In this document: positions 7,643 to 14,301 of the stretch, in pieces
Numbering within the stretch: position 1 is the stretch's first letter
Layout: the number at the start of each line of letters is the position of its first letter
Origin: an uncultured bacterium
Lineage (GTDB): Bacteria; CAIWAD01
Length of the DNA: 36,023 nucleotides
Direction: 5' to 3'
Assembly (NCBI GenBank): GCA_903910645.1
Contig: CAIWAD010000222.1
Span: forward strand, 1 to 36,023
The notes under the pieces: model-generated
Told to the model about the DNA's origin: nothing
Databases searched by the model: none
Seen by the model: only the letters and a program-made list of their open reading frames with translations
Made by a program: the position numbers and the translations under genes

Positions 7643-8788
7643 ATGAAAAAAGGTGGCCGCATCACGCATCATGTACCCACCGTGGTCTTCGTTGTGCTGA
7701 TGGCCTTGGCGCTGACCCAATCCGCCTGGTGGGTCTTCTACCAGCTGGGAGAAAGCGCCCGCGCCCGGGATCTGGAGCTGCAGATCCTGGAGGAGAGGGC
7801 CCGCTTCGCCGAGCGTGAGCTGCAGAGTCGTGGCCGGCCACTGGATCGCACGGAGCAGGAGAATTTTCTGCGGGCCTATCCAGGCCTGGCCCTGATGGAG
7901 GCGGACAGCGCCATCACCGGCCTTAGTCCCGTGGTGGCCAGCGGCAGCATCCAGGCGGCGTGGAGGGACTCCAATCGACGCGCCCGCATGTTCGTGCTGG
8001 AAGGCGCCTTCTTCATGCTGCTCATCCTGCTGGCCCTGCGCTTCCAATTGAGCGCCCAGCAGCGGCTGCGGGACGCCGTCCGCCAACAGTCCAATTTCAT
8101 TTCCGCCGTCACCCATGAATTGAAATCGCCCCTGACCTCCATTCGTCTCTACGCCGAACTGCTGGAGAATCCCGCCATCAAGCCGGAGGCGCGCATGCGA
8201 GGGGCGGCGGTGATCCGCGAAGAGGCGGACCGCTTGTCTTCGCTGGTGGAGCAGATCCTGCGCGCCCGGGCCCTGGATGCAAGGGAGATGCGCCTGGAGC
8301 CGCGGCCCCTGGAGTTGCGGATTTGGCTGGAGGAGCGGCTTCCCACGCTCAGGGCCCGGCTGCACGCCCACGACCGCCCCTTGGAGGCCAGTGGTTGCGG
8401 CGAGTCGCCGGAGCAGGAGATTTGGGTGGCCGCGGATGAGGAGGCGCTGGATCTTGTTCTGGGAAACCTGCTGGACAACGCGGTGAAGTATTCGCCCAAG
8501 GGCGCACCTGTTCGCCTGGACTTGTGTGCGCGGGGCGCATGGAGCGAGTTGCGAGTGAGGGACGAAGGCGTGGGCTTCGAGGCTCAGGAGAGCCGCCGCT
8601 TGTTTGACCGCTTCTACCGGGGTGGAAGTGAACTCACGCGGCGCACCAAGGGAACGGGGCTTGGACTTTACCTTGTGCGCGAGTTCGTGGAGGCCATGGA
8701 TGGGCGCGTGCTCGCCGAAAGCGACGGTCCCGGCAAGGGTGCCTCTTTCACCGTGATGCTGCCCATCCGCAAGGAAGGAAAGGCCTGA
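7643..8788 (+). CDS. Two-component sensor histidine kinase
   Basis: An inner-membrane histidine kinase of 381 residues. TM1 is ~11-33, an 80-residue extracytoplasmic sensor is ~34-115, and TM2 is ~116-134. The HisKA H-box FISAVTHELKSPLTS holds the phosphorylated His158. The HATPase domain has the N-box LVLGNLLDNAVKYSP, G1 RDEGVGF, F-box LFDRFYRG and G2 GTGLGLYLV. The sensor region is short, predicted helical near its membrane ends, and shows no recognisable ligand fold or cysteines. Start ATG 7643 begins MKKGG just before TM1; AGAGGA is 13 bases away, which is far, so a start further upstream (7547-7600) remains possible. The response regulator gene begins two bases after its stop. Confidence 0.9.
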   Translation: MKKGGRITHHVPTVVFVVLMALALTQSAWWVFYQLGESARARDLELQILEERARFAERELQSRGRPLDRTEQENFLRAYPGLALMEADSAITGLSPVVASGSIQAAWRDSNRRARMFVLEGAFFMLLILLALRFQLSAQQRLRDAVRQQSNFISAVTHELKSPLTSIRLYAELLENPAIKPEARMRGAAVIREEADRLSSLVEQILRARALDAREMRLEPRPLELRIWLEERLPTLRARLHAHDRPLEASGCGESPEQEIWVAADEEALDLVLGNLLDNAVKYSPKGAPVRLDLCARGAWSELRVRDEGVGFEAQESRRLFDRFYRGGSELTRRTKGTGLGLYLVREFVEAMDGRVLAESDGPGKGASFTVMLPIRKEGKA

Positions 8789-8790
8789 TC

Positions 8791-9498
8791 ATGGCAAGGA
8801 TTCTCATTGTGGAGGATGAGGAGCACATCGCCGAGGCGCTGCTCCTGCATCTGGAGGGCGCCGGGCACAGCTGTCGCCATGTGGACAACGGCGATACGGC
8901 CCTGCGCGTGATCCTGGAGGGCGGCTCCGATCTGGTGCTGCTGGATGTGATGCTCCCGGGGCTGGATGGCTTCGAGGTGTGCCGACGCGCCCGCGAGAAA
9001 GGGGCTCGCCTGCCCATCCTCTTCCTTACCGCCAAGGATTTGGAGAGTGATCGCGTCACCGGGCTGGAGCTGGGTGGCGACGACTACCTGACCAAACCCT
9101 TCAGCACGCGCGAACTGATGGCCCGCATTGATGTGATGTTGCGACGCCAATCCTGGTACATGGCGCCTCCAGCCGGCGGCACCATGCTGGAGTTCGGCGG
9201 GCACGAGGTGAACTTCGAATCCTACGAGGCGCGGCTGGCGTCCGGGGATCGCCTTCGCCTGACCCAAAAGGAATGCATGCTGTTGAAACTCCTGGCGGAG
9301 AAGGATGGCTCCGTGGTGGAGCGCGCCGAGATCCTGGACCGCATCTGGGGCTACGAAAATTATCCCAGTACGCGCACGGTGGACAACCTGGTCTTGCATC
9401 TGCGCAAGTACTTCGAGATCGACCCATCCGAGCCGAAGCATTTCCTGTCCGTGTACCGGGTGGGCTATCGCTTCGTCCACAATCCCGAAAAGGCTTGA
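8791..9498 (+). CDS. OmpR/PhoB-family response regulator
   Basis: A 235-residue response regulator. The receiver domain (1-118) has the acidic pair in VEDEE, the phosphoacceptor Asp52 in LLDVMLPGLDG, Thr80 and Lys102 in LTKPFS. The C-terminal winged helix (~135-232) contains LRLTQKECMLLKLL, ILDRIWGYENYPSTRTVDNL as the recognition region, and VYRVGYRFV in the wing. It is the cognate partner of the kinase just upstream, two bases away. dsbD begins 42 bp downstream on the same strand, so the system probably regulates, or is cotranscribed with, envelope thiol metabolism. Confidence 0.95.
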   Translation: MARILIVEDEEHIAEALLLHLEGAGHSCRHVDNGDTALRVILEGGSDLVLLDVMLPGLDGFEVCRRAREKGARLPILFLTAKDLESDRVTGLELGGDDYLTKPFSTRELMARIDVMLRRQSWYMAPPAGGTMLEFGGHEVNFESYEARLASGDRLRLTQKECMLLKLLAEKDGSVVERAEILDRIWGYENYPSTRTVDNLVLHLRKYFEIDPSEPKHFLSVYRVGYRFVHNPEKA

Positions 9499-9540
9499 TC
9501 CACATAGGGTTGTGCCAACATCTGTGATGATGGAGTTTTC

Positions 9541-11421
9541 ATGCGACTGATCGCCCTGCTCATGATCCTGGCCAGCGTCCTTCGCCTGGACGCCGCGCCG
9601 TCCGCCTCCGCCGAGTTCGATCCGGCCAAGGCCGTGCCGGTGGAGGTTCTGCTCTCCCATGACAAGGTGGCGCCGGGGGAAGAGGTCCAGGTGGCCGTGC
9701 TCTTCCGTGTGCCCAAGGGCTTCCACATCACGGACCGCAAGTACGAGATGTTTTATGTGGAGGCGGACACCACGGCCCAATTGAGACTGGATGGCGTGCG
9801 CTACCCCAAGGGCAAGCGGGAGCACGACGAGGAGGTCTATCGGGGCGATGTGGTGGTGCGGGGCCGTCTGCGTCTGAAGCCCGGCGCCTCGGGAACCTTG
9901 AGCTGGCCCTTCCGCGCAGGCTACCAGATCTGCAGCGAGACCGGCGACCTAACCTGCTACATGCCCATTGACAAGGAATTGATTCTGAAAGTGCCGGTGG
10001 CCGCCAGTGCGGCGGAGATGGCACCCATCCACCCGGAGCTTTTCGAGCATGCGGTGGTGCAGGACAGCGCGGTTGTGGACCATGCGGCGACCTCCGTGGC
10101 CGCTGTGGAAGCACGCGCGGATTTGCAGGCGGACAGCGTGGCCACGCCCAGGGCGACCGGGCTGGAAGGCCGGCTGCAGCAGGCGCTGGAAGCCCGCTCC
10201 TGGGTGGCCTTCCTGTTGGTCTTTCTTGGTGGCATCCTGAGCAGTCTGACGCCCTGCGTGTATCCGGTCATTCCCATCACCATCTCCTTCATTGGCGCGC
10301 GCAGCAAGGGCAAGCTGCACGGTTTTGTGCAGTCCCTCTTCTTCGTGGCGGGCATGGCGCTGGTCTACAGCGGCCTGGGGCTGATGGCGGCGGTGACCGG
10401 CGGTAGTTTCGGCGCCATTGGGCAATCCCCGGTGGTGCAGAGCGTCATTGCGGGCATCTTCCTTGTTTTCGCCGCCAGCATGTTCGGCGCCTTCGAGATG
10501 CAGCTGCCCTCGTCCATTTCAGAGAAACTGCAGAGCGGGGACAAGTCCGGACCTCTAGGCGCCGTGCTCATGGGCGCCATCACCGGCTTCATTGCCGCAC
10601 CCTGCGTGGGGCCCATCATCGCGGCGCTTCTGGTCTTCATTGCTTCCACGCAAAGCCTGTTCCTGGGCTTCTTCCTCATGCTCTGCTACGCACTGGGAAT
10701 GGGCGTGCTCTTCCTGGTGATTGGAACCTTCGCCGGCGCCCTGAACAGCCTGCCGGGAGCGGGCGGCTGGATGGAGACGGTGAAGAAATTCTTCGGCGTG
10801 GTGATGGTGGCCATGGCCGTCTACTTCCTGCGCGAGATGATTCCGGCGGGGTGGATGCCCTGGCTGGCGGGCGCCGGACTGGTGATCTTCGGCGTGTTCA
10901 CGGGCGCCTTTGATCCGGTGGACGAAGGCAGCGAGACCAGCACGCGCTTCTTCAAGGCGGCGGGCTGGATTGCCCTGCTGGTGGGGGCGCGCTTCCTGAT
11001 TTTTGGATTCGGCGGCGCACCAGCGCCCGGGGCGGGTTCTGTTGATGCTCCCAGGGAGGAGCTGGCCTGGACTGTTTCATCTCCGGAGGCCGATCAGCAT
11101 GTCCAGCTGCTTGCCGCCGCCTCGGGGGCGGGCCGCCCGGTGATGGTGGACTTCTGGGCCACGTGGTGCGCCCAGTGCAAGGAGCTGGACCACAAAACCT
11201 GGACGGATCCCGCCGTGGTGGCGGAGGGCCAGCGTTTCGACCGCATCAAAATGGACATGACCAATTCGGAAAGTCCCTGGGCCAAGAGCCAGAACTCGGG
11301 TTTCCAGGTGGTGGGCATGCCCACCGTGATCTTCTATTCCAGCACGGGCCAGGAGGTGAAGCGCTTCACCGGCTTCAAGGAAGCGGGCGAGGTGCTGGAT
11401 ATCATGAAGTCCATCCCGTGA
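9541..11421 (+). CDS. dsbD: Thiol:disulfide interchange protein DsbD
   Basis: An inner-membrane protein that carries electrons from cytoplasmic thioredoxin to periplasmic thiol proteins. The 626 residues give the three-part architecture. First is a signal peptide and periplasmic alpha domain with its Cys pair at 131 and 139 (CSETGDLTC). Next is an eight-helix-type membrane beta domain starting ~220, with Cys239 in LTPCVYPVIP and Cys355 in AAPCVGP. Last is a C-terminal thioredoxin-like gamma domain with WCAQC (Cys543, Cys546) and a GMPTVIFY cis-Pro loop. Only seven residues separate the Cys pair of the alpha domain, close to the usual spacing. Start 9541 has GGAG about six bases upstream. The next gene overlaps its stop (GTGA). 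The cytoplasmic electron donor could be the thioredoxin encoded at 2416. Confidence 0.93.
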   Translation: MRLIALLMILASVLRLDAAPSASAEFDPAKAVPVEVLLSHDKVAPGEEVQVAVLFRVPKGFHITDRKYEMFYVEADTTAQLRLDGVRYPKGKREHDEEVYRGDVVVRGRLRLKPGASGTLSWPFRAGYQICSETGDLTCYMPIDKELILKVPVAASAAEMAPIHPELFEHAVVQDSAVVDHAATSVAAVEARADLQADSVATPRATGLEGRLQQALEARSWVAFLLVFLGGILSSLTPCVYPVIPITISFIGARSKGKLHGFVQSLFFVAGMALVYSGLGLMAAVTGGSFGAIGQSPVVQSVIAGIFLVFAASMFGAFEMQLPSSISEKLQSGDKSGPLGAVLMGAITGFIAAPCVGPIIAALLVFIASTQSLFLGFFLMLCYALGMGVLFLVIGTFAGALNSLPGAGGWMETVKKFFGVVMVAMAVYFLREMIPAGWMPWLAGAGLVIFGVFTGAFDPVDEGSETSTRFFKAAGWIALLVGARFLIFGFGGAPAPGAGSVDAPREELAWTVSSPEADQHVQLLAAASGAGRPVMVDFWATWCAQCKELDHKTWTDPAVVAEGQRFDRIKMDMTNSESPWAKSQNSGFQVVGMPTVIFYSSTGQEVKRFTGFKEAGEVLDIMKSIP

Positions 11422-11975
11422 CGGAGCATCATCCGCAGCTGATCGCCGTAAGAGAAGATCTGCGCCTGGCAGAGGAGCGCCTGCGCCGCTTGAGCGGGGC
11501 GCTGGGCGAGGAGGACTGGCTGCGTGACGCTCCCGGCGGCGGCTGGAGCGCGGGAGCCTGCATTGAGCACCTCAACCTGGTGACGGAGGCCATGCTGCCC
11601 CGATTGCGTGAGGGAATCGAGAAAGCCCGCGCGCTGCAACAGGAAGGGCGGCCACGTCTGCGGAAGGGCCTTATTGGTTGGATGCTCAGCGCGGGGAGCG
11701 GCCCTGGTCGCGGGATGCGCATCCGCACCGCCACGGCCTTCGATCCCCATCGTCTGCCCACGCCCGGAGAGATTCTGGAACGGTGGCAGGCGCTCTTGGC
11801 CGACCAGCTGGCGCTGATCGAGGATTCCCATGGCCTGCCCCTGGACCGCGTGCGCATGATCTCCCCGGTGGATGGCCGCTTCTCCTACAACCTTTATGCA
11901 GCCCTGTGCATTCTGCCGGCCCATCATCTGCGGCATATCCAGCAGGCGGAGAAGGCGGCGGGAAGGGGGGCGTAG
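11418..11975 (+). CDS. DinB-like four-helix-bundle protein
   Basis: 185 residues starting at GTG 11418, which overlaps the dsbD stop (GTGA). The sequence fits the DinB/YfiT-like (DinB_2) metal-binding helical bundle: WLRDAPGGGWSAGACIEHLN, with His in the first metal-ligand position, then a LPTPGEILERWQAL segment, and ALCILPAHHLRHIQQAEK near the C-terminus, supplying the last His residues. The family includes thiol-dependent S-transferases (bacillithiol, mycothiol types), which would suit its position behind dsbD, but no substrate can be assigned. Its TAG stop (11973-11975) lies inside the left REP-like hairpin, suggesting the 3' end of the gene was reshaped when that element arrived. Confidence 0.75.
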   Translation: MTEHHPQLIAVREDLRLAEERLRRLSGALGEEDWLRDAPGGGWSAGACIEHLNLVTEAMLPRLREGIEKARALQQEGRPRLRKGLIGWMLSAGSGPGRGMRIRTATAFDPHRLPTPGEILERWQALLADQLALIEDSHGLPLDRVRMISPVDGRFSYNLYAALCILPAHHLRHIQQAEKAAGRGA

Positions 11976-11999
11976 GGTCGCGACCTGTCGCGACCCTAC
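11971..11999 (+). repeat. REP-like palindrome, left copy, beside the RAYT gene
   Basis: A perfect 13-bp inverted repeat with a two-base centre: GTAGGGTCGCGAC, CT, GTCGCGACCCTAC (11972-11999). It begins with the GTAG tetranucleotide typical of REP elements recognised by RAYT transposases. The TAG in one arm is the stop of the DinB-like gene; the TAG read from the other arm is the stop of the RAYT gene on the minus strand. A related copy lies in inverted orientation at 12596-12620. It may also act as a two-way terminator, although no T run follows. Confidence 0.75.
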
Positions 12000-12496
12000 C
12001 AGGGATCCCGGTCACTTAGCCGGTGCCACAACAAATTGTCCCGCACAAAGCAACGCATGCTGCTCAGTTCCTGCCGGGAGCGCACCACCCGCTCCACATA
12101 GCGGGACTGCCAGACAGGACTGTTCTCAACTCCCGACTGGCGCCTCCACTCCCGGGTTACAGCGGCCTTGAATCCGCGCACAATGGTGGGAAGACTGTTG
12201 CGGGTGGGCTGTCCAAAGGCCTCGCGCTGGGGTGATACGGGGGGCTGGGTGAGCACCAGGATGCCGTGGACATGGCTGGGCAGTACCAGGAAGGCATCCA
12301 GCCGTAGCCCCGCGGCATGCCGCGGGAGATCACGCCACAAATGGTTCACCAAGTGCCCAAGCGCACTCAGAACAATGCGGTTGCCGACCGTGTGCCCCAG
12401 GAGGGGTAGGCCCTGGTGGGTGCCAATGGACACATAGTAGACGCCGCGTTGGCTGTAGTCAAAACTGCGCAGACGTAGAGATTTTCGTGCGTTCAT
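11996..12496 (-). CDS. REP-associated tyrosine transposase (RAYT, Y1_Tnp/IS200-like), catalytic Tyr apparently Phe
   Basis: A 166-residue HUH-type single-strand transposase. RSFDYSQRGVYYVSIGTHQG opens the domain and LPSHVHGILVL gives the HUH pair His75 and His77. Then come TIVRGFKAAVTREW and VWQSRYVERVVRSRQEL as in this family. The C-terminal helix normally carries the catalytic Tyr in a Tyr-Ile-x-x-Asn-Pro context; here the aligned stretch is CFVRDNLLWH, with Phe150 for Tyr and Leu for Pro. The protein may therefore bind REP DNA without cleaving it, or be decaying. Start ATG 12496 has GAAGGG about 12 bases upstream. REP-like palindromes lie on both sides, the left one containing its stop codon. 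RAYTs are usually single-copy residents that spread REP elements. Confidence 0.85.
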   Translation of the reverse strand: MNARKSLRLRSFDYSQRGVYYVSIGTHQGLPLLGHTVGNRIVLSALGHLVNHLWRDLPRHAAGLRLDAFLVLPSHVHGILVLTQPPVSPQREAFGQPTRNSLPTIVRGFKAAVTREWRRQSGVENSPVWQSRYVERVVRSRQELSSMRCFVRDNLLWHRLSDRDPW

Positions 12497-12595
12497 GCCG
12501 CGCGAACCCTTCGCAGCGGGTCCAGGTTCGCCCGGACGGGGAGAAAATCAGGTTTGTTTAGAAGGACGCCCGTGGGAGCTTACACATCCACACTT

Positions 12596-12620
12596 GGACA
12601 CGACAGGTCGTGTCCCTACG
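12596..12620 (-). repeat. REP-like palindrome, right copy (inverted)
   Basis: Read on the minus strand: CGTAGGGACACGACCTGTCG followed by TGTCC. The stem is GGACACGAC and GTCGTGTCC around CT. It shares CGTAGGG and CGACCTGTCG with the left copy. The three bases between differ (ACA versus TCG), with matching changes in the opposite arm, so pairing is kept. It lies about 100 bp upstream of the RAYT start and 25 bp before queE. Confidence 0.7.
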
Positions 12621-12644
12621 TCCTCCCCGCTTTACCTTGCAGCC

Positions 12645-13280
12645 ATGACCATTACCGAGATCTTCCATTCAATCCAGGGCGAAGGTCCCTTCCAGGGCCA
12701 TCCCACCGTTTTCGTGCGTTTCACCGGCTGCGACCTGCGCTGTCGCTGGTGCGACACGGCCCACGCCTTCCACGGGGGCCAGTCCATCACTCGTGAAGTA
12801 TTGGTGGAGCGCCTCGCCGCTTTTCCCTGCCGGCGGGCCTGCCTCACTGGCGGCGAGCCGCTCCTCCAGCACGAGCTTCCTGAGCTTGCTTCAGCGCTCA
12901 TCCAGGCCAATTGGTCCCTTTCCCTGGAAACGGGAGGTCACCGACCCTTGGCGGGACTGCCACCAGCGCTGACCATTGTGGCGGATGTGAAATGCCCGGG
13001 CTCCGGCGAGGGCGGGTCCTTCCTGCTGGAGAACCTGGCCCACCTGAAAAGGGGCGACGAGCTGAAATTCGTGGTGGCCGATGAGGCGGATGTGGACTTC
13101 GCCTTGAGTTTCCATGCCAGCCAGCCTATTCCGCCCGGCGTGCGCGCCTGCATCTCGCCGGCCTGGGGGGCGCTGGATCTTCCCGCCCTGGCGCGCCGCA
13201 TTGTGGACAGTGGTCAGGATGTGGTGCTGGGCATGCAGTTGCACAAGATCATTTGGGGAGCGGAGGCCCAGGGCGTATGA
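12645..13280 (+). CDS. queE: 7-carboxy-7-deazaguanine synthase (radical SAM)
   Basis: Converts carboxy-tetrahydropterin to 7-carboxy-7-deazaguanine in queuosine and preQ0 synthesis. The 211 residues start MTITEIFHSIQGEGPFQGHP, the QueE substrate loop. The radical-SAM cluster motif is CDLRCRWCD (Cys29, Cys33, Cys36), the CxxxCxxC form, followed by the SAM motif TGGEPLLQ. Late motifs include VADVKCPGSGE, LKFVV and GMQLHKIIWG. ATG 12645 is chosen because the N-terminus then matches the family exactly; no strong ribosome site precedes it and the frame stays open upstream through the right REP copy. The stop overlaps queC by four bases. QueD and folE are not in the window. Confidence 0.95.
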   Translation: MTITEIFHSIQGEGPFQGHPTVFVRFTGCDLRCRWCDTAHAFHGGQSITREVLVERLAAFPCRRACLTGGEPLLQHELPELASALIQANWSLSLETGGHRPLAGLPPALTIVADVKCPGSGEGGSFLLENLAHLKRGDELKFVVADEADVDFALSFHASQPIPPGVRACISPAWGALDLPALARRIVDSGQDVVLGMQLHKIIWGAEAQGV

Positions 13281-13945
13281 AAGCGGTGGTGTTGGTTTCA
13301 GGAGGGATGGACAGCTGCGTCACGCTGGCGGAGGCGGTGCACAGGGGGCTGGAGCCCGCGCTGATGCATGTGCGGTACGGACAGCGCACCCAGTCCAGGG
13401 AGCGCCGCGCCTTTGACGCGGTGGCGGACCATTTCAAGGTGCCTCTCCCGCACCGGCTGGTGGTGGACATTTCCCACCTGGCGGCCATGGGAGGATCAAG
13501 CCTGACCGATGCGCAGGAGGAGGTTGAAGACGGCCACCTGGATGCGCCCGGCGTGCCCCGCACCTATGTGCCCTTCCGCAATGGCAATCTCCTGGCCATG
13601 GCTGGAAGCTGGGCCGAGGTGCTCGGGGCGCAGTCCATCTGGCTTGGTGTGGTGGAGGAGGATGGCTCGGGCTATCCCGATTGTCGGGGCGAGTTCATCC
13701 GGGCCATGGAGATGGCCCTGCGCCTGGGAACCGCTGCACTGGACACGCTGGAAATCCAGACGCCGCTCATTCGACTGGACAAGGCCGGCATTGTGCGGCG
13801 CGGCCAGGAGCTGGGTGCGCCCTTTCACCTGACCTGGAGTTGCTATCGCGGCGAAGACCGTGCCTGTGGCACCTGCGACAGCTGCCTTCTGCGTTTGCGA
13901 GGCTTCCAGCGGGCAGGGATGGTGGATCCCATCCCCTACCGCTGA
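13277..13945 (+). CDS. queC: 7-cyano-7-deazaguanine (preQ0) synthase
   Basis: An ATP-dependent enzyme turning 7-carboxy-7-deazaguanine and ammonia into preQ0. The 222 residues begin MKAVVLVSGGMDS, the PP-loop SGGxDS (8-13). TYVPFRNGNLLAMAGSWAEV and GSGYPDCRGEFIRAMEMAL follow as in QueC. The zinc site is Cys189, Cys197, Cys200 and Cys203 (C-x7-C-x2-C-x2-C). It starts in the ATGA overlap with the queE stop, so the two are one operon. The product could feed tRNA queuosine synthesis or DNA 7-deazaguanine modification; no dpd or tgt gene is visible to decide. Its stop directly abuts the stop of the convergent small gene (TGATCA). Confidence 0.95.
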   Translation: MKAVVLVSGGMDSCVTLAEAVHRGLEPALMHVRYGQRTQSRERRAFDAVADHFKVPLPHRLVVDISHLAAMGGSSLTDAQEEVEDGHLDAPGVPRTYVPFRNGNLLAMAGSWAEVLGAQSIWLGVVEEDGSGYPDCRGEFIRAMEMALRLGTAALDTLEIQTPLIRLDKAGIVRRGQELGAPFHLTWSCYRGEDRACGTCDSCLLRLRGFQRAGMVDPIPYR

Positions 13946-14218
13946 TCAATGCACGCGGTGCGGGCCGAAGAGCGGGCTCAAGGCCAGACTGGCCAGCACA
14001 TGGCGCCCGCTTTCAAACTCCAGGGATTCCGGCCAACGCTCCCGCAAATCCGACAGGGCACGGGCCAGCATCCAGGCCTCGTGGTTGCTCTGGGTGGGGA
14101 GTTGCGGATCCCTCAGCAAGCGGGAAAGCAAGCTTGCGGCCTCTTCGGGCTCTGCGGCCAGCAGGGCCAGCTGGATGCGGCCAAGCAAGGATTGGGTGCG
14201 GCGTTCAAGTTCGTTCAT
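13946..14218 (-). CDS. Hypothetical helical protein, 90 residues
   Basis: A short gene convergent with queC. GGGAGG lies five bases before the ATG at 14218, which supports real translation. The product is almost entirely helical by composition: LLGRIQLALLAAEPEEAASL and ARALSDLRERWP suggest a small helical bundle of the kind seen in flagellar chaperones and coiled-coil adaptors. There is no signal peptide, no membrane segment and no cysteine. It lies just beyond the terminator of the C10 peptidase gene, so it probably has its own promoter in the 14219-14250 region or relies on read-through. Function unknown. Confidence 0.6.
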   Translation of the reverse strand: MNELERRTQSLLGRIQLALLAAEPEEAASLLSRLLRDPQLPTQSNHEAWMLARALSDLRERWPESLEFESGRHVLASLALSPLFGPHRVH

Positions 14219-14250
14219 GATGGCCTCCCGCTCTTGTTATCGGCAACTGC

Positions 14251-14290
14251 ACAAACAAAAGAAGGGCGGGCCCCGCAGGACCCGCCCTTC
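14251..14290 (-). terminator. Rho-independent terminator of the C10 peptidase gene
   Basis: On the minus strand the stem is GAAGGGCGGG (14290-14281) and CCCGCCCTTC (14270-14261), with a ten-base loop, followed directly by TTTTGTTTGT. It starts 12 bases after the peptidase stop codon. Confidence 0.9.
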
Positions 14291-14301
14291 GCCCCGAAGG
14301 G

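Noticed and set aside
11971-12620. A complete insertion sequence with target-site duplication
   Set aside because: The flanking palindromes are imperfect copies of each other with no direct repeats outside; RAYTs are not bounded by normal IS ends, so a REP-RAYT unit fits better.
12497-12644. A preQ1-type riboswitch before queE
   Set aside because: The leader contains the right REP-like hairpin and a GC-rich stretch, but not the small pseudoknot hairpin and A-rich tail expected of preQ1 aptamers.
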